A DNA stretch of 64,000 bases from Neovahlkampfia damariscottae (lineage: Eukaryota; Heterolobosea; Selenaionea; Neovahlkampfiida; Neovahlkampfiidae): contig JABLTG010000015.1 of NCBI GenBank assembly GCA_016618085.1, positions 124,001 to 188,000 on the forward strand. Direction: 5' to 3'. The notes under the pieces were generated by a model that saw nothing but the letters and a program-made list of their open reading frames with translations, made no database searches and had not been told where the DNA came from. How positions within the stretch are numbered: position 1 is the stretch's first letter; each line of letters opens with the position of its first letter. The position numbers were made by a program, and so were the translations under genes. Shown here in pieces: positions 30,791 through 41,390 of the stretch.

Positions 30791-32851
30791 ATGAGAATGA
30801 GACGTTTTGCGGCACAAAACCAACAGCGAGCATCAGGTCCAAATCTTAAAAGGTTATTTGTATTAACATTATTCATTGGAGCATTCGTTTCAGGACTTGT
30901 TCTATTTTACATGTCCATAAGTTCAAATAAAATGAACAAAGAATCTTATGGAGTTACAGAGCAAGAAATTCCAAAATACCAAACAAAACCATCAAAAAAA
31001 CTTGAAAAACAAAAAAATACATTGGAGGAAGAAAAGAAAAAACTTGAAAAAGTCAAACAAGAAAAAAAATGGTTGAAGGAACAATTACAAAAAAGAAAAC
31101 AAGAAGAAGAAAGAAAAAAGGCAGAATCAGCAAAAGCAGAAAAATTAAAAGAACAAAAGAGAAAACAAGAAGCTGCTGAAGCTAAAAAAAAAGCTGAACA
31201 AAAAATTTTGAATGAAAAAAAAAAGAGATTAGAAGAAGAAAAGAAAAGACTTGCTCAACAAAAAAAATTGAAACAAGAACAAGAAGCTAAAAGAAAAGCA
31301 GAAGAAGAAAAAAAAAAAATGGAAAATGAAAGAAAAAAGAAAGAAAATGAAAAGAAAAAAACTCCGGAGAAGAAACCAGAACCAAAACAAAAATCAAAAG
31401 GTAAAGAAGTGACTATTGTACCAGAAAAAGAAAAAGAAAAAGAAAAAAAAGTCAAAGTTGAAAAAACAAAGAAAGTTGAAGTGAAACCAAAAATTTCACC
31501 AAAAAATGAAAACACAAAGAAACCAGAACAAAAGAAAGAAAAACCAAAAACTGAAACTAATTCATCAAAAACTCAAAAACCAAAAGAAGATGATGAAGAC
31601 GAGGAAGATGAAGATGATGAAGAAGAAAAAAAAACAACAAAAAAAGTTACCCCAACAAAAGCAGCACCAACAAAACCAAAGAAAAAAATTCACTTGAATC
31701 CAGAAAATTCTGTATTAAAAGGATTGAGAATTTTATATTACTTCATCAAAGAATCAGAAGATGATTTTCTTGAAAAATTCCCGGAATCATTGGAATGTTT
31801 CTATAGAATGATTATGGTCAAATCACAGAATCCAAAAATAGGAGAACGTGCATCAAAATATTTGAAAAAATTATTGACAGCCCACCAATCAACTTACATT
31901 ACCGAGTTAAAAGGTTCAATTTCAGAACATTATACAAACATTCCAAAAACAAAAAAAGAATTCAAATCATTTATCAAATTCATTCAATTTTCTGATTTCT
32001 TATATTACATGAAAGTACTCAATATCAAAGATGATGTGATTCAATCATCCATGAATAGATTATTCAAAACAGTTGCTGGATTTAAGAATTCAACAGAAAT
32101 TATTAAAAAAGAAGTTTTTGGATTCAATATTAATTCCATTAATCAACTTGATGAATTGGCTGATAATTTAAGAAAATTACCGAGAAATGAAAATGGTGTC
32201 ATTGTTAAAGATGAAAATTCACAAAAATTTCTTCAAATGGAAGATCATTTAGAAACAATTTTCAACAAAATATCAATATCAGCACAAGTACATTATTATT
32301 TAACTAGATCAGGTCAATCATTACCTGGTGTAAAAATTAGTGATTTTTTTGATATCTTCAAAACACTCAGGAAATTTTATTATTTGATTCCTGAATCTGT
32401 TGATACAAAAAATCAAGTGAAGGAAGAAAATTTGAAAAAATTAATCATGAAGATTCAATTTGATACTTACAAATCATTGGTTGATTCAGTTGTCACCTTC
32501 ATTCGTTTGAAATCAGATTTAGGTCTTTTTAAAATTAAATCAACACAAGATGTATATTTTTTGAAAGAAGCAATCAGACATGGTATATTTCATAGAGAAC
32601 CTTCCACTGTTGGTTCTGCAGTTGATGCTTTATTAATTTTAGGTGAAGATCAAAACTCCAAAATAATTAATGAAGCTAAAGAATATTTAATGAAATCACA
32701 AGATGCAGATGGTCATTGGGATGAAGAAATGGCATTCAAAGGATTATGTAATTCTATGACAGGTTTAATTAAACATGATTCAACAAAATCTGTTGATCAA
32801 TTCGTCTCAAATAATCAATGGGAAGATGCTGTTAAAAAAATAAAATTTTAA
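30791..32851 (+). CDS. Single-pass membrane protein with KEKE coiled coil and helical repeat domain
   Basis: A 686-residue intronless protein. A TM helix (about residues 22-42, 'LFVLTLFIGAFVSGLVLFYM') with a basic N-terminus predicts a type II orientation. Residues 60-305 are charged Lys/Glu repeats, an extended coiled coil plus acidic run. The C-terminal 380 residues are folded and helical and end with 'YLMKSQDADGHWDEEMAFKG', which resembles the QW repeat of terpenoid-cyclase-like alpha toroids. A TATATATA tract lies at 30679-30686 and TGATTGG ends 3 nt before the ATG. Its stop codon overlaps the stop of the opposite gene (TTAA). Confidence 0.7.
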   Translation: MRMRRFAAQNQQRASGPNLKRLFVLTLFIGAFVSGLVLFYMSISSNKMNKESYGVTEQEIPKYQTKPSKKLEKQKNTLEEEKKKLEKVKQEKKWLKEQLQKRKQEEERKKAESAKAEKLKEQKRKQEAAEAKKKAEQKILNEKKKRLEEEKKRLAQQKKLKQEQEAKRKAEEEKKKMENERKKKENEKKKTPEKKPEPKQKSKGKEVTIVPEKEKEKEKKVKVEKTKKVEVKPKISPKNENTKKPEQKKEKPKTETNSSKTQKPKEDDEDEEDEDDEEEKKTTKKVTPTKAAPTKPKKKIHLNPENSVLKGLRILYYFIKESEDDFLEKFPESLECFYRMIMVKSQNPKIGERASKYLKKLLTAHQSTYITELKGSISEHYTNIPKTKKEFKSFIKFIQFSDFLYYMKVLNIKDDVIQSSMNRLFKTVAGFKNSTEIIKKEVFGFNINSINQLDELADNLRKLPRNENGVIVKDENSQKFLQMEDHLETIFNKISISAQVHYYLTRSGQSLPGVKISDFFDIFKTLRKFYYLIPESVDTKNQVKEENLKKLIMKIQFDTYKSLVDSVVTFIRLKSDLGLFKIKSTQDVYFLKEAIRHGIFHREPSTVGSAVDALLILGEDQNSKIINEAKEYLMKSQDADGHWDEEMAFKGLCNSMTGLIKHDSTKSVDQFVSNNQWEDAVKKIKF

Positions 32852-33716
32852 AACATATCAATTTTTAAATTGGATCCATACTTAATTTTGTTAATTTCTA
32901 GTCTACAATCTGCATCTAAATCATTTTCACCAAGGTTCAAATTTTTCAGATTTGGATTTCTTTCAAGACATGTCAATGTGATGTAAATGGCTGTTTCACT
33001 GGAAATTGAGTTTTCCCATAAATCAAGTTTTTGTAAATTTCTGTTCATTGAGATACCTACCATTAATATTTTAGCTTCTTCTATTCCAATTTTGTGTCTA
33101 GTGAGATGAATAACATCAAGATCATTTAAACAAGTTGCAAGATAACTCCAACTTTGAATGGTTAATTATTTTATTTCAAAAGTTACCCAATAGCTCCTAC
33201 ATATTTAATTGATTCATTATTTCCACTAATTTTCAATTTTTGACATAAATTTGGTTGTTTGAAAATTTCTGAAAAAACATAAGCTGAAGGATCATCAAAA
33301 AGCTGAAAAAAAATCAAAAAAAATGAATAAAACAAACTTCAACATGAAGAAAATCATCTTTTGCTTGTATTACTTTGATATAATTAAATTCTAAATCTTT
33401 TTTTAATTCTTGTACTGTTAAGAATGGAGAGTTGAATGTAGGAGCAGTAGCAGAAGATAAATCAACTGGAGAATCAACAATTTGCGGAGTATGTTGTTTT
33501 AGTTGTGTTGGATTCTAAAAAAATTAATTTTCTAAAACTTACTTTTGTTGTGGTTTGTGGATCAAGTTTGATTGTTGCAGGTTTTTCATATTTATAAACA
33601 TCTCCTGATGACAAAGCAATAGTTAATTCTGGTTCACACTTATGTTTCAAATATAGGACATTCAATCTTTCTTGTATTTCTTTGGTCAATTGATAAATTT
33701 CGTTGTCAATCTTCAT
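32848..33716 (-). CDS. Small leucine-rich repeat protein
   Basis: Exons 33543-33716, 33338-33514, 33187-33302 and 32848-33151 (introns 28, 35 and 35 nt) give 256 residues. The first 60 residues are a helical cap. After a Pro/Thr linker, LRR units appear ('KLKISGNNESIKYVGAIG', 'LDVIHLTRHKIGIEEAKILM', 'LQKLDLWENSISSETAIYI', 'LKNLNLGENDLD') of the ribonuclease-inhibitor type. Function unknown. The two last bases of its stop codon lie inside the stop codon of the convergent gene. Confidence 0.8.
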
Positions 33717-34026
33717 CTTCAGTCAACTTGTTTCTAAAAAGAGTTATCCAATCGTATCATTTTATCTTGTTTCCAAAAAGTGTCGAACAAAAAATTGATT
33801 GATTTTCAGCTTTTATGACTGATCTTCTGAGATTTGGAACTGAGAAACATTGGTGAAAAAGAAATAGAATAATTTTTAAAGAATACAAAAACGATTCACT
33901 TTTCAAGCAATACAACAAAATTATCATCTCAACAAAGAAAATTCAAAAGCAAAGACACACTCCATACCTACTTTTCGAAGTTTCCAATCCCATTGACCAA
34001 TCACAAGAAACTCGTTACACCAAAAA
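33717..34026. other. 310-bp divergent promoter region
   Basis: It lies between the LRR gene (minus) and the hydrolase gene (plus). It holds several CCAATC words (about 33746, 33984 and 33997). No ORF or RNA is supported. Confidence 0.5.
33997..34003 (+). promoter_or_regulatory. CCAATCA promoter element of the ABHD17-like gene
   Basis: Sense CCAATCA, 23 nt before the ATG at 34027. Confidence 0.5.
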
Positions 34027-35360
34027 ATGGGTGGCTTGATGAGCACGTTCGTTTTTCAAGCTCCAAATCCGGCAACATATAAAGATCAAAAATTAGCAAA
34101 TATAATATGGATACCATGTAATCAAACCGAAATTCCATGTCTATTTCAAAAAGTAGAAGAGTAATTTCTCAATAAAAATAAAATTATTAATTTAATACAG
34201 TTCTGATGAATGTATTTTGATAAGTCATGGTACTTCAACTGATTTAGGTGAAATGTCAAAATTAACAAAAAGACTTTGCGAAAGATTAAAAGTTAACGTT
34301 CTGTCATATGAATACCTTGGTTATGGAGTTGATAAAAATAATAGAAAACCATCCACAAAACCATCCGAAAAAGGTGTTTATGATAGTATCGAGGCAGCTT
34401 TAAATTACTTAAAAAATCAATTGAACTTCAAAGAAGAGAAGATTATACTGTTTGATAAAAAATTATTAATTTTTTTTTTAGCTTTGGAAAAAGTTTAGGA
34501 ACAGCTCCTACAGTATATCTAGCATCAAAAGAAGAATCAAAATTTGCAGGTGTTATACTTCAAAGTCCTTTTCTTTCAATAGTTCGAACTGTAATTCCTA
34601 TTAAACAAACACTGTTTTTTGATATGTTTTTGAGTCAAGATAGAATTCATAAAATTGAATCACCTGTTTTTATCATTCATGGAAAAGCTGATGAAGTTGT
34701 TCCGTTTTATCATGGTCGTAAGATAATTGTAATATTTTTAACAATTTTATTCAGAAGTATTTTTTGTGTCTTGTTTGTATTAATTTTTTTTTTCAGGAAT
34801 TATTTAAAAAGTGTAAAAACCCACATACACCATTGTTTATTGATGGCGCTGGTCATTCAAATATCATGAAAAAATTAACAGTTGATCTATATTTTTATAA
34901 ATTGAATGAATTTTATGAAGCAGTGTCAAAAGGGGTAGATAAAACTGAAAAAAGAGAAGAAATAATTAAAGAAAATGAAAAAAAAGAGAAAAATGAAAAT
35001 GAGGAGAAAAACAGAAAAGATGTAGAAATTATCCAATTAGAATCAACAGCGGAGACAAGCCAACAGCAAAATATTGAATTACCAGATATTGATCTAAACC
35101 TGATAGAATCAAGTCTAAACAAACAAAATCATATTATTGAATTACCTGATGCAGAACTGATCGATATTGAAGAAGAAAATGATGAAATAGAGAATGTAGA
35201 AATCAAAGAAGAAATTAAAGTATCAGATAATGAAAGTGAAACAAAAAAATCACAAGACGTGGAAATCAAAATCATCGAAGAATCAGTAGTTGATCCAACA
35301 ACAACAACAACACCGCCTATAAATGAAAACCAAAGTTTATTGAAACAATCTGTTGACTAA
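34027..35360 (+). CDS. Alpha/beta hydrolase, ABHD17-like
   Basis: Exons 34027-34160, 34201-34449, 34482-34717, 34755-34756 (2 nt) and 34797-35360 give 394 residues. The fold shows 'ILISHGTSTDLGEM', 'VLSYEYLGYG', nucleophile elbow G-K-S-L-G, 'HGKADEVVPF' with the acid, and 'GAGHSN' with the catalytic His. This is the pattern of ABHD17 depalmitoylases and Bem46-like hydrolases. Without the 2-nt exon the frame hits a stop before the His. The N-terminus MGGLMS permits N-myristoylation. The last 150 residues are acidic, disordered and absent from typical ABHD17. It could remove the palmitate added by DHHC enzymes such as the one at 8122 (inference). Confidence 0.85.
34755..34756 (+). other. 2-nt microexon of the ABHD17-like gene
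   Basis: AA is bounded by a 37-nt GT..AG intron (34718-34754) and a 40-nt one (34757-34796). C + AA forms Gln207 and lets the reading continue 'HGQELFKKC'. All single-intron alternatives I tried shift frame into TAA within about four codons. Confidence 0.75.
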
Positions 35361-35473
35361 TCTCAAAAAAATTATAAAAATTTTGATTTTCGTATTTTTA
35401 TGAACATCATTGTTTTTCAACCAATAAAAACCAAAACTTTATTCAAAAGAATTTGGAGTGAAAAGTTCGTCTT

Positions 35474-37881
35474 ATGAAACGAAAAAATCAACAAGAAAGC
35501 GAAATACCTCAAAAATTACAAAAAATATCCTTCAAAGAATGTAAAACATTTTTTTTATTCAATTTTGAAGTAAAATTTGTTGAAGATTTTTCAACACTGT
35601 CTTTAAAAGCAAATTCAGAAAAAAGACCATTAATTGTGTGTCCTAATAACTTAATATTAGTTGAAACTTTTTCACCTTATTACGAAGAAGCCTTAGATTT
35701 CATCACAGCAATCGCAGAACCACTTTCAAGACCAAATTATATTCATGAATATAAATTAACGGATTACTCATTAATGGCAGCAGCAAGTAAAACCAAATAT
35801 TTCTATATTAAATATCATTCAGGTATTGGTTTAAAAACCGAACAAATCATCAATATCCTTGAAAAATTGAACAAATATGAATTGTCAGAGAAAGTTAAAA
35901 AATTTATCATCCAATGGACAAAATGTTATGGAAAAATTAAACTAGTTTTACAAAATAATAATTTCTATATTGAATCACAACAAAGAGATATACTTGAAGA
36001 ATTAACAACTGATGAGATTATGCTCTCATTTTCGGAGAAATACCAAATAAAAGAACAATTGGAAATATTTGACTTGAATAATAACTCAGTAAGTTTAACA
36101 CTGATTAATAAGGTTTTTTCAAGTCTAAAAATTTATTAAATTCAATGACAAAAATTGTTCAAACAATCACAGAAGAAGATGGTGAAGAAAATATTTTAGA
36201 AGAAATTGAAACCAATTCATCTTCTACTTTTTCATTTGAAATTGAAACTAAATATGTTGAAAATGTTAAAAAAAGATGTAATGAATTGAAGTATCCACTT
36301 TTAGAAGAATATCATTTTAGAAAAGATGAAAAAAATGAAAATTTGAATATTGATTTGAAGCCTGAAACAAAAATTAGAGATTACCAAGAAAAAAGTTTAA
36401 GTAAGGTATTTGGGAATGGTAGAGCAAGATCTGGTTTGATTGTATTACCATGTGGTGCTGGAAAAGTAAGTTGAAAATTAGATTAAAATTTAATGTCGTT
36501 TTTAGACCTTAGTTGGTATTACAACAACATGTACTATCAAAAAGAAAACTTTAGTATTATGTAATTCAAATGTTTCAGTCGAGCAATGGTATGATCAATT
36601 TCTCCAATGGTCCACAATTCCAAAAAATAAAATGGTAAAATTCACTGCAGATTTTAAAGATATCATTCCTGATGATGCTTGTATTCTATTTACAACATAT
36701 AATATGCTGACATTCAATGGCACTAGAAGTGAAAAAAGTCAAAAAATCATTCAACAACTTGAAAAAATTGAATGGGGTTTAATGGTAAATTTTGAGTTGA
36801 ATTCATGACTTTTTTAAAGGTTTTAGATGAAGTTCATATAGTACCTGCTGATATATTCAGAAAAGTTATTAGTATTGCTAAAGCTCATTGCAAAGTAATT
36901 TTGTATTTTTTTAATATTTTGTAGTTGGGATTAACAGCAACTCTTCTAAGAGAAGATGACAAAATTCAAGATTTATATTTCCTTATTGGACCTAAATTAT
37001 ATGAAACGAATTGGATGAATTTACAAGAAAGAGGTTATCTTGCAAAAGTGGAATGTATTGAAGTATGGTGTCCAATGACAGCAGAATACATGAAAGAATA
37101 TCTAATATCAACATCTATAAAACAGAATCTTTTATCTATTATGAATCCTAATAAATTCAAAATGACAGAATTTCTTATCAAATTTCACGAAGAAAAACGA
37201 AACAAAATTATTGTTTTTTCTGATGACATTTTTGCATTAAAAGAATACTCAAAAAAGTTGCAATATCCAAGTATTCTTGGAGAAACATCTCAAAAGGAGA
37301 GATTGAGTATATTGAATAGATTCCAACAATCTTCAATGTTGAATTGTGTATTCATTTCAAAAGTTGGAGATACATCTATTGATTTACCAGAGGCAAGTGT
37401 TATCATTCAAATATCATCTCATTATGGATCAAGAAGACAAGAAACTCAAAGATTGGGAAGAATATTGAGACCAAAAATGAATAAGTCAAATGATTTCAAT
37501 GCCTTTTTTTACACATTAGTTTCACAAGACACATCTGAAATGTATCATAACACAAAAAGACAACAGTTTCTGTTAAATCAAGGATATATTTATAGAGTTC
37601 TGAATACAGTTCCGCAGTTGCTTGAAAAGCATCAAGACATGATTTCTTGTTTCAAATCGAAAAGTGAAGAAAAAAATTTGCTTGCAAGAATCAAAGTGTT
37701 AAAAGATTCATCTATTTTGGAAGCAGATGAAAAAGAAAATCAAACAGTTACGATAAAATCAGGTTCATTGTCAAAATTAAGTGGTTCAATGGGTTTGATT
37801 TACAATCAAGTGTCGACTGAAAAAAAAAAATCTTCAACCAATCCAATAGTCAGAAAATATCTTCAAAATAAAAGAATTTGA
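35474..37881 (+). CDS. ERCC3: XPB/Rad25 helicase of TFIIH
   Basis: Exons 35474-36088, 36124-36465, 36506-36784, 36820-36894 and 36925-37881 (introns 30 to 40 nt) give 755 residues, close to the usual XPB size. The damage-recognition region is followed by '[21 protein letters not shown]', the Walker A 'PCGAGKT' rebuilt across an intron, '[17 protein letters not shown]' (DEVH box), '[20 protein letters not shown]' and a C-lobe with '[10 protein letters not shown]' and 'RLGRILRP'. XPB opens DNA as a translocase in transcription initiation and nucleotide excision repair. CCAATAA (35421-35427) lies 46 nt before the ATG. It ends 5 bp from the convergent RRM gene. Confidence 0.96.
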
Positions 37882-37886
37882 TTTTT

Positions 37887-39257
37887 TTATTTCATTTTTT
37901 TTGGTGAAGGAGATGGTGAAGATAATCTTCGCTTTCCATTTATATTCATCATTTCTTCTTTTTTAAGATTTTTCAAGGCTTCATTTAATTCTGGAATCAA
38001 ATAAGAATATCTGGTTTTTAAAAAAACTCCAGGTTGTAAATAATCAATGTTGTGTGTTTCTCTTATTGCATGTCTTGCAGATTCTTCATCTTGATATTTT
38101 ATCAATGCAAATCCTGAATCTTTACTATCATCTTTTTTAAACATTTTACTTTGAACAATTTTTCCAAAAACTTTGAATTTTGAAATTAAATCATCTTTTG
38201 AAAATGGTAAATTGATTTCACCAATCGCAATGACAAACATATCTTCTGAAGATTTCAATGAATTGAATGAATTTGTAACAGTTATGACATTTCTGCCATC
38301 CAAGAAACTTGTTCCGTTTGTTTTGTTAATTGTTTTTTTAGCCGATGATATGTCTTTGAAATCAACAAATCCATAACCATGGAAATTATCGTACTTATTA
38401 ATTCGACAAGAAACAATTTCACCAAATATTGAAAATTTTGAATTTAATTCATCCAAGGAACATGGAAAATAAATAGGTGTAACATGAATACTTGCATTTG
38501 TACCCTTTGAAATTCGTTGAGTATCTGATACTTTTGTTGTCATTGATGCAATTGAATGATCAGGTCTTGCCATTCGTACATTCAAAATATTATCATCGAG
38601 ATATTTTGTTGATTTGGTGTTTTCCACAGCTCTAATTGCATCTTTTTCATTTTCAAAATGAATAAAACAACAACCATCATGTTGATGTACTTTAATATAG
38701 GATATAGGACCAAAAACAGAATACATATCAAAAATTGTTGTTTTTGACATTGGACACTTAAATCCTGATACATAAATCTGATTTAATTTGTGTGCATTTT
38801 CACTGGTTGTCTCAATTATTTCTTCTTTTTTACCAATGTTTTTTGGTGATGATGTTGATGAGTCTTTTCTTATCAGTTCTTGGTTAAATTTTTGTAATGT
38901 GTTATTATGATCTTCTAAATTCTTTACAATAGCTTCATTTTTTGTGTTGTTTTTTTCTGCTTGATATAACAACTCTTTTAAATATTTTATTTCTTGTTGT
39001 TGTTTGTCTAACTGAGAAATTAAAATTTTGTTTTCTTTTTCAAAGTTCAGTTTTTCTAACTTGGATATTTCTTTTAATTGTTGTATTTCTTGTTTCAATG
39101 ATGTAATTTCAAAGGCTGATTTTGAGTCAATTTGGTTTTGAGCATTTTCCAACAGTTGTATTTTTTGGGTGAGAATTTGATGTTGTGCTTTGGCTTTCCA
39201 TTGATCCTCTCTGATTTTTTTTTTGAGTTCATCTTTGGTTTTCTGTTTTTCTTCCAT
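37887..39257 (-). CDS. Coiled-coil RNA-binding protein with three RRM domains
   Basis: A 456-residue intronless protein. Residues 1-140 form a Gln/Lys/Glu coiled coil. Three RRMs follow: 'IYVSGFKCPMSKTTIFDMYSV...CCFIHFE', 'IHVTPIYFPCSLDELNSKFSI...GYGFVDF' and 'FVIAIGEINLPFSKDDLISKF...GFALIKY', with RNP2 and RNP1 in each, although the aromatic positions vary. The tail is Ser/Pro and Lys-rich. It probably binds mRNA or pre-mRNA and dimerises through the coiled coil. TGATTGG at 39275-39281 lies 17 nt upstream of the ATG at 39257. Confidence 0.88.
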   Translation of the reverse strand: MEEKQKTKDELKKKIREDQWKAKAQHQILTQKIQLLENAQNQIDSKSAFEITSLKQEIQQLKEISKLEKLNFEKENKILISQLDKQQQEIKYLKELLYQAEKNNTKNEAIVKNLEDHNNTLQKFNQELIRKDSSTSSPKNIGKKEEIIETTSENAHKLNQIYVSGFKCPMSKTTIFDMYSVFGPISYIKVHQHDGCCFIHFENEKDAIRAVENTKSTKYLDDNILNVRMARPDHSIASMTTKVSDTQRISKGTNASIHVTPIYFPCSLDELNSKFSIFGEIVSCRINKYDNFHGYGFVDFKDISSAKKTINKTNGTSFLDGRNVITVTNSFNSLKSSEDMFVIAIGEINLPFSKDDLISKFKVFGKIVQSKMFKKDDSKDSGFALIKYQDEESARHAIRETHNIDYLQPGVFLKTRYSYLIPELNEALKNLKKEEMMNINGKRRLSSPSPSPKKMK

Positions 39258-39274
39258 CAAGTTTTGAAAAAAAA

Positions 39275-39281
39275 TGATTGG
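39275..39281 (-). promoter_or_regulatory. CCAATCA promoter element of the RRM gene
   Basis: Minus-strand CCAATCA, 17 nt before the ATG. Confidence 0.45.
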
Positions 39282-39451
39282 TCAATTTGTATTTCACTAA
39301 ATTCAAAAATGTCACAAGAACATCAAATAATTCGATATTGCTTGTTTTAATTCTTTCAAAAAAAAAAGTTTTAAAGGAATTTGAAACATCTGCAATAAAA
39401 ATGTTGGAAACATTTTTATTGTGGTCAAGAACAGGTGAAAATTGTGTCTTT

Positions 39452-39760
39452 TTATTTTTTATTTTTTTTAACATTTCTTTGATCTTTTAACGTCTCATCA
39501 TTTCTTCCAACTAACCTCAATACTTTTCCATCTTTTTTCATTTTTGCCAACATGTCTTTTTCAATATTTTGACCAACTTTAGAGAGCAAATTCTTTTGTA
39601 TTTTTTTATAGGAATCTTTCATTTTTTGTTTCTTTGGTGTTTTATCTGTAAAAAGGAATGGATTAGATTTTTGAATTCACTCACTTTTTTGTTGTTTCTC
39701 TCTTGCAGATTTCTTTTTTAAACTTGTTGAACTTGAATTTTTTCCACCTCCTTGAGCCAT
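39452..39760 (-). CDS. Small basic protein, UPF0390 (C19orf53)-like
   Basis: Exons 39685-39760 and 39452-39645 with a 39-nt intron give 89 residues. The start MAQGGGK, a Lys-rich run, 'TPKKQKMK', 'KKIQKNLLSK' and 'IEKDMLAKM' follow the order of the UPF0390/C19orf53 family (MAQG...PKK...K-N-L...IE-x-D). Those are small nucleolar-type basic proteins of unknown role. It was recovered from base-level reading because both exons are short. Confidence 0.65.
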
Positions 39761-39873
39761 TTTTTTGATTATCAGTTGCGGTTACAGTTGGTTCAAAAAA
39801 AAAAATTGGAATGAAATCATTGGACAACAAAAATGGTAAAATACAAAAAAAATTGGACAAATCATTTCAGATT

Positions 39874-41390
39874 TTATTTTCCGAGTTTGATAAAATTCAT
39901 ACAAAATCTTTCTGTATGATTACCATGAGACCAAAATCGATCAAAATAAGAACTTCCATAATCATTCGGTATTTCATTGGAGTACATTTCAGATCCATAA
40001 TTTGATTTGAACATTTTTTTGTCAACTAATGCTTCAAATGCTTCAACAATCAACATTGCATATCCATGATTGTCTGTAACTACAATGATTGAAGAGTCCT
40101 TTTTCAAGACTCTATGGCATTCTTCTAAAAATGGTTGGTTTATTAAAATTTGTTTTGAATCTTTCCAAATAGGAGGATTTGGAAAATTGATGAATATTTT
40201 ATCCATTGATCTTTTACGAAAATTTTCATTCAATGTTTTATTGGCTTCACCAGCTACAACTAAAACATTCTTAACATCTTGAAAAACCATATTTGTGAAT
40301 ATAGAAAAATTTCTATCATTCCTCATTTCAAGAGATGTCCAATTAATTTCTTTGTCACTTTTAGCTTTTTCGATCATCCATTCACCGGCTCCGGAGCATA
40401 TTTCTAAATACATTGGTTTCTCTAAATCAAATACTTTTTTAAATTTAATATGATCTTTTGGTTTCAATATGACATTTGGTGAATTTGTAAATTCAAATTT
40501 TTCTTTGCTAAAAGTTTTCAAATATTTTTTAATTTCCTGACATTCTCTTTCAGCTTCTTCATTTTGAAATTTCAAAAACATATTTCCTTGTTCCATTTCC
40601 ATCTTTTCCTTCTTTAAAAAATTTTCTGATAATTTCAAATATTTTTCAGAGTTCAATTGATCACCATGAAGAGCACATGATTTTGAAATGGCAATATAAC
40701 TTGTTGAAATGACACCATATTTTGATTTTATTTTCTCTAAATTACCAATTTGTTTCATTGCTTCTTTTATTTCATCGTTATGACATAAACATTGAATTAA
40801 ATAATGATAGGAAAATAAGTCTGGTTCTATTTTCAAAATTTGCATTTTTTCAAAAACTTTTTTTGCAATTTTGATATTTCCAGAATTCAAACAACCACGT
40901 AATAATGCATTCATTGTTCTTAAATTCGGAGTGACGTTTAAATCTTTCATTTCTTCTAAAATGTTAAATGCTTCATTACAATTGTCTTCAGCAATTCTTT
41001 TTTTTATTTTAGTTGGTTTTTGTGATTTTACCCTTTTATTAAAGTTGTATATGTGATTTCATTTGGTTGAATTCCTTCAGAAATCATGTCATCATGGTAC
41101 TGTTGTGCTTTTTCATTTTCACCACATCTGACGCAAGCATTCATCAAACTTGAATATGTAACTATTGTTGGTCTTAATTTTTTTTTTAAAATCGTCTCGA
41201 AAGTGAGTAAAGCCATGTCAAAATGTTTATGTGAAGCAAATTCAGATATTAAAGAATTAAAATCCACAACGTCGCTGTGTGGATTTCTAAAGAGGGCATC
41301 AATTTTTTCTTCTCTTGTCAGGTTGAAATCTTGTTGTTTTTGTTTTTTATAATTCGTATTTTGATTGTTGAAGTTACGTCCTCTTTTCAT
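39874..41390 (-). CDS. PPR protein fused to a TrmB-like tRNA methyltransferase
   Basis: Exons 41032-41390 and 39874-40996 (35-nt intron) give 493 residues. Residues about 40-260 hold pentatricopeptide repeats ('VVDFNSLISEFASHKHFDMALL', 'TIVTYSSLMNACVRCGENEKAQ', 'NEITYTTLIKG', 'NLRTMNALLRGCLNSGN', 'DLFSYHYLIQCL'). From about residue 310 a class I methyltransferase of the TrmB/Trm8 type begins: 'MYLEICSGAGEWMIEKA' (SAM loop), 'SLEMRND', 'IFINFPNPP' and C-terminal 'HGNHTERFCMNF'. TrmB enzymes make m7G46 in tRNA. The PPR array would give an RNA-sequence-specific guide, probably in the mitochondrion; no clear targeting peptide is seen. Confidence 0.87.
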
